Shown: positions 57,060-64,000 of the stretch, piece after piece
Layout: the number at the start of each line of letters is the position of its first letter
How positions within the stretch are numbered: the stretch's first letter is position 1
From: Macrosoma leucophasiata
Lineage: Eukaryota; Arthropoda; Insecta; Lepidoptera; Hedylidae
Length of the DNA stretch: 64,000 nucleotides
Direction of reading: 5' to 3'
Assembly (NCBI GenBank): GCA_036365455.1
Contig: JAWQUS010000008.1
Location: 21,559,501 to 21,623,500, forward strand
Translations under genes and position numbers: made by a program
The notes under the pieces: model-generated
What the model was told of the DNA's origin: nothing
Seen by the model: the letters and a program-made list of their open reading frames with translations, nothing else
Database searches by the model: none

Positions 57060-57395
57060 TAATTTCTCAGTACTGTACATTGTATAATTTATGCGGTTTC
57101 ATAAACGCACAATAACAAAAAATGATTTATGACGAAAACATAACAATAATCTCTCAGTCTTTCAGGCTTAAAGACCGGGTCATGACCTAGATGGACTTTA
57201 AGATGATGGTTACATAAATTCTTAAGCAGCTACTTTTGGTAACTTCAATGGCTAACAGGATGAAGGAACTTTATTATTCATGGGCCACAATAGACCATTA
57301 CAAAATTACTTGAAGTTTCAGAATTTGGGACACAGTTTATTGCTAGCCTTATACATTGTGTTTGACATTTAATGTACTCGTAAGGCCTTAAAATA
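57060..57395. other. Spacer, no gene seen
   Basis: No frame or repeat recognised. Confidence 0.35.
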
Positions 57396-57397
57396 TT

Positions 57398-57612
57398 TGA
57401 CGACCCGGTTAGTCCAACGGTGTGAGATGACCGTTTGATTCGAAGGGTCGCAGGTTTGATCCCCGCACCGGGACAAATATTTGTATGGCCTACACATATT
57501 TGTTTTGGGTCTGGGTGGTTGTGTGTGTACAACGGCACCCACGACACAGGTTTGTACCTAGTGTGGGGCTGTGAGTGTAAGCGTATAAAAAAAATATCCG
57601 GCACAATAACAA
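57398..57612 (+). repeat. tRNA-derived SINE, family P, copy 2
   Basis: A box TTAGTCCAACGG, B box GGTTTGATCC (one change from consensus), then GGTCTGGGTG and ACGGCACCCACGACACAGG and an A-rich end. Confidence 0.82.
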
Positions 57613-57754
57613 GGCATTATTATTAATGGCAATGCAACTTCATTCAAATATCTGGTATGTATGTAAATGTTTACATACAACAATATTGACTTATCATCAA
57701 TATGAACTTTATTGATTGCTTGCCAATTTCATGACATACATAGTTTACTATATA

Positions 57755-57940
57755 AATGAAAGAAACGCTTACACTCAGAGGTATAAACCCCACCTAGGTA
57801 TAAATCTGTGTCATGGGTGCCGTTACTTGTTTACACATAACACCAACACGCACACAAACACTCACCCGAAATAAATATCTGCAGGCCATACAAAAATATT
57901 TCTCCCGGATCGGGAATCGAACCTCATGGGTTCGATATAA
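57755..57940 (-). repeat. tRNA-derived SINE, family P, copy 3, ends at a mariner insertion
   Basis: Body matches copies 1 and 2 (TGTCATGGGTGCCGTTA). The head is cut near the B box, just before the TA of the mariner at 57943. Confidence 0.72.
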
Positions 57941-57942
57941 TA

Positions 57943-59209
57943 GGTTGGGGAAAAAGTCTTTTCGCATTATAGTATGTATGAACTTGTAATAAAATCTCTT
58001 TGGCTGTAGTATTTGTATCTGGCTGGTTTTGGTATCATTGAAAGTTAAAATTTTAAAGAACATAATTCCAAATTCAAATTAGGCAAATGCGTGGTTTTCA
58101 TTTGTTTTTCGTACTGTCAAGATGAGTGAATCTAATGAAGAAATTAGATACGTTTTAAAATTTTAAATTAAAAACAAGCAGCGAAAAAAATTTGAGATGT
58201 TTATGGACCTACTGCAATGTCTGTGAGAGTAGCACAAATTTGATTTAAGCGTTTTCAATCCGGAAATTTTGATTTCAAGGATGCACCTGGCTCTGGTCGC
58301 CCTATTACGGATAAAATGGATGCCATTTTTGAAAAAGTGGAGCAAGATCGACATATCAGTAGTTACGACGTAGCTGAAGAACTGAGAATTGATCACAAAA
58401 CAGTTTTGGCGCATTTGAAAAAAGCTGGGTACAAAAAAAATCTCGATATTTGGGTACCTCACGAGCTCACTGAAAGAAACCTAATGAATGAACCGTGTAC
58501 TCATTAGTGATTCTTTATTACGACGTAATGAAACCGAATCATTTTTGAAGAAGCTGATAACTGGTGATGAAAAGTGGATCACGTACGACAAGAACGTGCG
58601 AAAAAGGTCGTGGTCAAAGGCCGGGCAGGCTTCACAGACTGTCGCGAAACCCGGGTTAACTCGCAATAAGGTGATGTTGTGTGTGTGGTGGGATTGGAAG
58701 GGCATTATTCATTATGAGCTATTACCACCAGGCAGGACTATCGATTCTGAACTCTACTGCGAACAACTGATGAGATTAAAGCAAGAAGTTGAGAGAAAGC
58801 GGCCGGAATTAATCAACAGAAGGGGTGTGGTGTTTCATCATGATAACGCTAGACCTCACACATCTATAGCCACTCAGCAAAAATTAAGAGAGTTTGGCTG
58901 GGAGGTGTTAATGCATCCGCCGTATAGTCCTGACCTTGCACCTTCAGATTTCCACCTGTTTCGGTCTCTTCAGAATTCTTTATGCAATGTTAGGTTAACA
59001 TCACGAGAGGACTGCCAAATCCACTTGTCGCGGTATTTTGATGAGAAGTCCCAAAATTATTATAGCAATGGGATCATGTCCCTACCTACAAGATGGCAAA
59101 AGGTTATCGAACAAATTGGTACATACATACTTTAGTTAAATTTAAATAAACTGTATAAAAAAATGTTTTGAATTATCTTAAAAAATGCGAAGAAACTTTT
59201 TCCCCAACC
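57943..59209 (+). mobile_element. mariner element, copy 2 (1267 bp)
   Basis: Same inverted ends as copy 1, with TA on both sides (57941-57942, 59210-59211). Highly similar to copy 1 outside its own lesions. Confidence 0.92.
58122..59135 (+). pseudogene. mariner transposase, broken by early stop and frameshift
   Basis: The frame opens MSESNEEIRY but stops at once at a TAA after a small deletion (near 58163). An extra four bases (a repeated ATGA near 58484-58491) shift the frame after PHELTERNLMN. The catalytic part (GDEKW, HHDNARPH, YSPDLAPSD) then runs open to GTYIL. Lesions differ from those of copy 1. Confidence 0.9.
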
Positions 59210-59452
59210 TAATAGATATGGTTTCAAACGCGAGGACTATTTTTATTGACTTTATAGTTTCTGAAATATTTCCAAAATTCTAAATGCCTTTTTTGTTTCA
59301 GCATTCGTCTTACAAATTTTGCAATTTTTAATGTGCTTAAAAAACTTTAAGTATTTTATTTCTACATTATTCCCGAATGCAAAATTCACAATTTTAAACT
59401 CGTGAACAGGCAGAAAACAAGTAGGTATGCAGATCACAGAATATGAGACTAA

Positions 59453-59652
59453 AAGTCTGGTCAGACAGCGGGCGTAGCGTGGTGGGACGGGACGGTGAGA
59501 CTCAATGTTGACCAGTCGTTCCTAATTTACTAGATATTATGGATTACATGGTGGCAACGCGTCTTCAATGACAGGTATAGACGCCCCGCTGATCCGTCCT
59601 GCTGCGTTGCCGTTCGGTCCCGTCACGTCACACCAGCTGTCTGGCCAAACCT
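59453..59652. mobile_element. Probable MITE with GTCAGACAGC ends
   Basis: TCTGGTCAGACAGCGGGC at the left and the reverse of TTTGGCCAGACAGCTGG at the right, with GGGACGGGAC against GTCCCGTC inside. About 200 bp, no coding frame. The ends resemble hAT-type elements, not proven. Confidence 0.5.
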
Positions 59653-60171
59653 TAAAACACACCTAGATTCATCAAAATTCAATTCAAAATGCAAATCATT
59701 TATTTCAAATTGGTCTACAAGGACACTTTAGCATGGTCGACCGACAATGCTAGTGAATGATTTATAATAATAATCCAATAGGTATTAATGAATACCGATT
59801 CAGTAATCAAATTTAACCAATATGTAAATCATCAAAATTTTTCAATTCCTTCATCGAAGGAAAAGAAAAATCTGTCCGTTATAATCATAGTCATACCTAT
59901 GTATTACAATGTCCAATTATTACATGCATAGCTTACGAATTAGCCAGATATTAGCGGTGTCGACTTGATTAATTAAGATTACGTAACGCTTGGCCTTTGC
60001 TGCGATAATTGGAATGTAGGTATATACGAGTATATAGGCTAAAGACTCAATGCATATATTAATTTAGCTCTTGTGAATAGAGATGCAACATCGTAAACAT
60101 AAAATTAATCAATGTGTCTCATCAAAAAAATGTGTTCAATTAATTCTTAGTAAATGTATTTTTCTGAAGCG
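59653..60171. other. AT-rich spacer, no gene seen
   Basis: No coding frame or repeat recognised. Confidence 0.35.
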
Positions 60172-60308
60172 CGCATGGCCGCGCGGCTAGTGTCGGAGGC
60201 ACGGAATTATTCTGTGATCGGAAGCGATCTATTCAGTTAAGCGATATGGGCGCGGTCGGGTGTGTGATGGGTGACCGCTAGCGGCAAATTAAAATGCGCA
60301 TTTCTGTT
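60172..60308 (+). repeat. 5S rRNA-like SINE, copy 2 (head only)
   Basis: TCAGTTAAGCGATATGGGCG, then GGTCGG and GATGGGTGACCGC, the closest of the three copies to 5S rRNA. It ends at GCGCATTTCTG. Confidence 0.65.
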
Positions 60309-60440
60309 ATCTCTATCACAAAGGATAAACCATTTAGGCCTCAGAAGGTCCATTTTGACGTTCAGTTTTTGGGTAGATGTCTTAGGGCTGCGATATTCAT
60401 TTATCATCCATGTGAACTGCATAATAACTGACAACCCCGC
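60309..60440 (+). repeat. Family S repeat, diverged 3' part
   Basis: TTTAGGCCTCAGAAGG, TTTTGACGTTCAG, CATCCATGTGAACTGCA. It directly follows the 5S-like head. Confidence 0.5.
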
Positions 60441-61072
60441 CAAGAAACTTTTTTTTAGTACTCGTTTGCTTCTTTTCATAAATTAGGGCTGTAGGTCCTG
60501 TAATCCGTAGGCAAAATATGTCATCACTTTCATGAAATGCCAGAATACCAATTCAACATGATTGGAGTGATTCCAACAGCAAATAAAATTTCAATCTTAG
60601 GACTCAACACATTTGAACTAAAACCTTTGATAGTAGAGAGCTTATTTTCCATGACTTCTACATTCGAATAATGTGTTTATCTAAGAAACAACGACAAAAA
60701 TAGCACCATTATTAACAATAACGTAACATTGATTGCTTCAACTGAATTCTAACGCGATCAAAACACTTTCTTTCTTTTACAATATAAACGTTGCAGGTTC
60801 CTTTCGTGGAAATCCAACAAACGCTGGCGGTTATTTAGTTTGTTCACAAAGTCACAACTTCATAGAATGTTTTTGTTAGCCGACGGCTCGCGGAAAACTC
60901 AACGTTTTCTGAGTAACGCTTGTCAAAACATTCAATAACATTTTTTATTTATGCCACCCAGTGAGCGTATTTTGTAACTCGATGGCCATAAATTTGAAAG
61001 TTACTTTGCAATGCATTGCTGTTTTGCGAATTTCACTGGTAGTAGAGTTCCAAGCGTTAGAGTGTGAAGCCC
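60441..61072. other. AT-rich spacer, no gene seen
   Basis: No frame or repeat recognised. Confidence 0.35.
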
Positions 61073-61245
61073 GCATGGCCCCGCGGCTGGTGTAGATCGT
61101 AGGCGATCTACTCGGTTAAGCACTACGGGCGCGGTCGGGTAGTGCGATGGGTGCGCGTTTCCGTGCTTCGGAGGGCACGTTAAGCCGTCGGTCTCGGTTG
61201 CTATCGATAGATAGCTGTCGTTAAACCTTGTCGGAGGCCTTATTA
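61073..61245 (+). repeat. 5S rRNA-like SINE, copy 3
   Basis: CGGTTAAGCACTACGGGCGC head and the GTGCTTCGGAGGGCACGTTA body shared with copy 1. The tail is missing. Confidence 0.65.
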
Positions 61246-62560
61246 AAACTTAGTAAGTAACGAATTACGGTTAACTAAATTGAATAATGTTAACACACCT
61301 CTAATATTTTTGGAAGACATATCCAACGATGTCTCACACTTTAAAAAGAAAAAAATATCTGTGCGTTACATGTAGGTAGGGGAGGTACTCTAAACATTTT
61401 TTTCATATTTTTTATTCTATTGTCGGTGTGATTAAGGTTTGCCAAATTTTATGTCTCTAGTACCAACAGTTTTTGCGCTAAACCGAGGATGGTCAGACGG
61501 ACATGGCTTTCTAACAGTAAAAGAATTTTCGAAATTGGTCCAGTAGTTTTTGTGTGAAAACGTTACAAACATACATACAAAAATACAAATATAGGAAATA
61601 TTTGTATTTTTGTATGTCTGTGTATCTGATTTTACTTTATAATATAAGTATAGATATTTAAATATTGCTTTAAAACTATACAAATCTTTCAATAATGCTA
61701 GACTAAATTAACTGAATTATGTTCATAACACACCACACCCAAAAAATAAGTACTTACCCATTTGTGATTCATCATCTTAATACACCTACACACGAAAAAT
61801 GTATCCAATCTTCATAATAAAATAAAATCGAATAATTAAGAAACATCAAAGTATTTCTCAATGAGTAATCTCTAAATAATACTTACATATCAGAAATTAT
61901 GGCGTTATTAAATCCCGCGAGCTTCTTACCCCCCCCACTCCACCTCCCTACCCCCTTTTCAGTCGCTTTTCAGCTTTCGAGGTCGGGAGTGGCAACGCGA
62001 CGATACAAACTTCACTGAGTTAAATAAACTGAATTCAACCGAGTTGGTTTCATTCTAGCATCATTAAATTTGAATATGGAATTTGATTTAGTATAACTTG
62101 GCAGACATTGTATTGCTAATTGCTATTTTAATTATAATTATTAAACATTTTTTTATAATAATAATAATATGTGTAAGAAATTATGCAAATAGTTTTTAAA
62201 TAGTTTAAATTATTTTATTATTATTATAATAGTTGTAATTCGCATCTAAAATGTATCGTGCTTATTTTTTTATTAGTTGAAACCCTTTATCACTTGACGG
62301 CAATAAATGTGTAGCGAAGTCCTATTAATAAAATGATATCAATACATTGAGAGCCCACTCCATTCCATCTTATTGTGATATTGCTCTAGATCACTCGATT
62401 GTAGGAACCTCGTACATTCATACCCATATCGTAAATATGCGTGTAATCGGGCTCGGGAAACCTTTGACTCGCATTTGTAGCGGGGGTGGGAGGCGGATTG
62501 CCCTCCGCGTGCTATCGATTTTATGTTCATTTTAATTAAAGCCTGCGCCGAGCGCCCCCA
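61246..62560. other. AT-rich spacer, no gene identified
   Basis: Contains a polypyrimidine tract near 61930-61960 and an AT palindrome (AATAATAATAAT against TTATTATTATAAT) at about 62150-62230. No gene. Confidence 0.4.
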
Positions 62561-62562
62561 CC

Positions 62563-63420
62563 TTGCGTACTTCGCTTCTGGATGGAGCACAGTGTAAGGG
62601 ACGGTCTAGATTTGTTGCCGAAATCAAAATTTGGTCGTTTTTGAGCATTTTATCAAAAAAATTGATGATTTTTGGGCAAAATCAGCGTCTACAGCGACGT
62701 GACGCCGTGCCCACGGCGCAAGGTCGTTGCCCGGATCGATCGCCGGCGACAAACGCCGCGCCTGTGCGGTCGCTTATGCCACGCCACAGGGGCAGCACAT
62801 CTTACTTCTTCGGAGTTATACCAAAAACACTAACTCCAGTTTCAAAGAGGGCGTCCGGGGAAGCAGTCGGCACTCTAAGTCGTCGCGATACCGCCAGCGA
62901 TGTGTTTATGATGACAATCGACACCCTACACACCCAAAACTGTGATAACACCAAACAACCCTGTAGGCACGCACCGCTATGACGCTCGTTAGTGCAGCGC
63001 GGCGCCGCTGCAGTGCCGCCGCATGCCGCTGTTGCGCATTCGGCGACCAAGGGTGTGGTTCAATGGCACTTACCCAAGCGTGTCCGTCTGCAGAGTGCAC
63101 GGCGTGGGGTGGCCGCGTGATGTATTGCCCGACAATACGACACCCACCCCCTACACCCGCCGCTGCACCTCGATTCTGCGCGTTGCATCTCTCAACTTTA
63201 CATACATGCTGGTGTGCACGCCGCATGTCACGCTACGCCAATCTCGACCCTAACACACGGCATATTCGTTGCACCAACCGGCGAACATGTATTGTTTCAT
63301 AATTCAGTGATTGCAGTAGTAAATTATTCATTCACTCCACGTCGTATCTCGCGCCGGTGTTTACGTAGCTGTGTTGTATTTCCACGTCACTGAGCTCAAT
63401 TTTCGGTGTAGCCACTGCAA
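62563..63420. other. GC-rich stretch of unknown nature
   Basis: About 600 bp from 62690 is clearly richer in GC and CpG than the rest of the window (GACGCCGTGCCCACGGCGC, CGGCGCCGC-like strings). Open frames of 80-139 codons overlap on both strands, as expected from low stop density. None shows a domain. It may be a promoter or first exon region of an unseen gene, or an unrecognised repeat. Confidence 0.35.
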
Positions 63421-63834
63421 ACGTAAAACGTTTATCATTGATAGCTGATTGCCACTGTCAGCAGTTGTTTTTGTTTACCTTGACGACGCGTCTATAGTTA
63501 CAAGCACGTTACAAGTAACGAAAAAGCTCGACAGCGCCATCTAAGATACCTCTCTTTAAAACGACTATCATCTATTTTACTGTCTCCTGTCTAAGTTGAC
63601 CTAATTAAATAAACAAATGCTTTCCAAATTTATTTATACAATCTGACTTTCAAATATTATATTCCCTTAATATTGTTTTGAGATATTGGCAATTGGTTTT
63701 ATGTTTGGTTATTAAAATAATTTTAAAAGGTTAAACAATTATTACTTTTTTGGAATAATAATATGACAGACAGGTCTAACTAGGGCGTCTATATTAAAAT
63801 TTTGATAGTTAATCTATACTTCATCAGAAATTAA
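63421..63834. other. AT-rich spacer, no gene seen
   Basis: No repeat or gene recognised. A TTAATCTATACT string at 63809-63821 repeats the start of the Helitron that follows. Confidence 0.35.
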
Positions 63835-64000
63835 TCTATACTAAATAAAATTGGAGTGTCTGTTTGTAATATTAAAATTTCCGCATTTTACTAAATGCAT
63901 GTATATATCAACACGGTACATATACCAAAACAACATTTTTTACTATGTTTGTCTGTCTGTCTGTCTGTCTGTTTGGCGGGGCTAATCTTGGCAACGGCTG
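63835..64000 (+). mobile_element. Non-autonomous Helitron, family A, copy 5, cut by window end
   Basis: Starts TCTATACTAAATAAAATTGG after A, continues GAGTGTCTGTTTGTAATATT and a GTCTGTCTGTCTGT tract, and runs off the window before its 3' half. Confidence 0.82.

Noticed and set aside
62563..63302. Proteins of 72-139 codons in the GC-rich island
   Set aside because: Several frames on both strands are open at once, as expected from few AT-rich stop codons. No recognisable domain, so only the island is reported.

Overview
This 64 kb window looks like intergenic or intronic DNA from a moth or butterfly (Lepidoptera). It is AT-rich and packed with transposable elements that I recognise as typical of lepidopteran genomes: a BEL/Pao LTR retrotransposon, mariner, non-autonomous Helitrons ending in CTAG, CR1-like and RTE-like LINE remains, tRNA-derived and 5S-like SINEs, and many MITEs. 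I found no host protein-coding gene I could defend. Every long open frame belongs to a mobile element or is its antisense shadow. Family names rest on motifs I can see and on memory, not on a database search.

Layout. 0-4.4 kb: a MITE, a large inverted repeat whose left arm carries a 172-bp Helitron and whose right arm keeps the empty site, two pieces of an abundant SINE-like repeat, a ~590-bp foldback element and an RTE fragment. 4.47-17.30 kb: a compound BEL/Pao locus with five 251-bp LTRs inside one outer 5-bp duplication (CATAT). It holds a near-complete element, a deletion remnant, and a rearranged copy in which both LTR ends are joined in inverted fashion to one site in gag, flanked by a 5-bp CACAC duplication. 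That is the expected product of a retroelement cDNA integrating into itself. 17.3-18.6 kb: a dead mariner beside the last LTR. 18.6-24.2 kb: Helitron, SINEs, a Harbinger-type MITE, a degenerate tandem repeat and microsatellites. 24.5-28.0 kb: a decayed CR1-like LINE on the minus strand, its endonuclease interrupted by a 169-bp hairpin insertion resembling a Penelope-type hammerhead region. 28-47 kb: SINEs, a Helitron with an internal minisatellite, head-to-head Helitrons, MITEs, and tRNA- and 5S-related SINEs. 47-60 kb: RTE fragment, more SINEs, a cluster of three related MITEs, and a second dead mariner inserted in a tRNA-derived SINE. 60-64 kb: 5S-like SINEs, an unexplained GC-rich stretch and a Helitron cut by the window edge.

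How the parts relate. The window records nested insertion. The BEL locus sits in an RTE tail, mariner landed beside it, a hairpin element cut the LINE, a SINE cut a palindromic DNA element, and a Helitron cut one arm of an inverted repeat. Several loci keep both the before and after states, so the order and mechanism of events can be read from the sequence.
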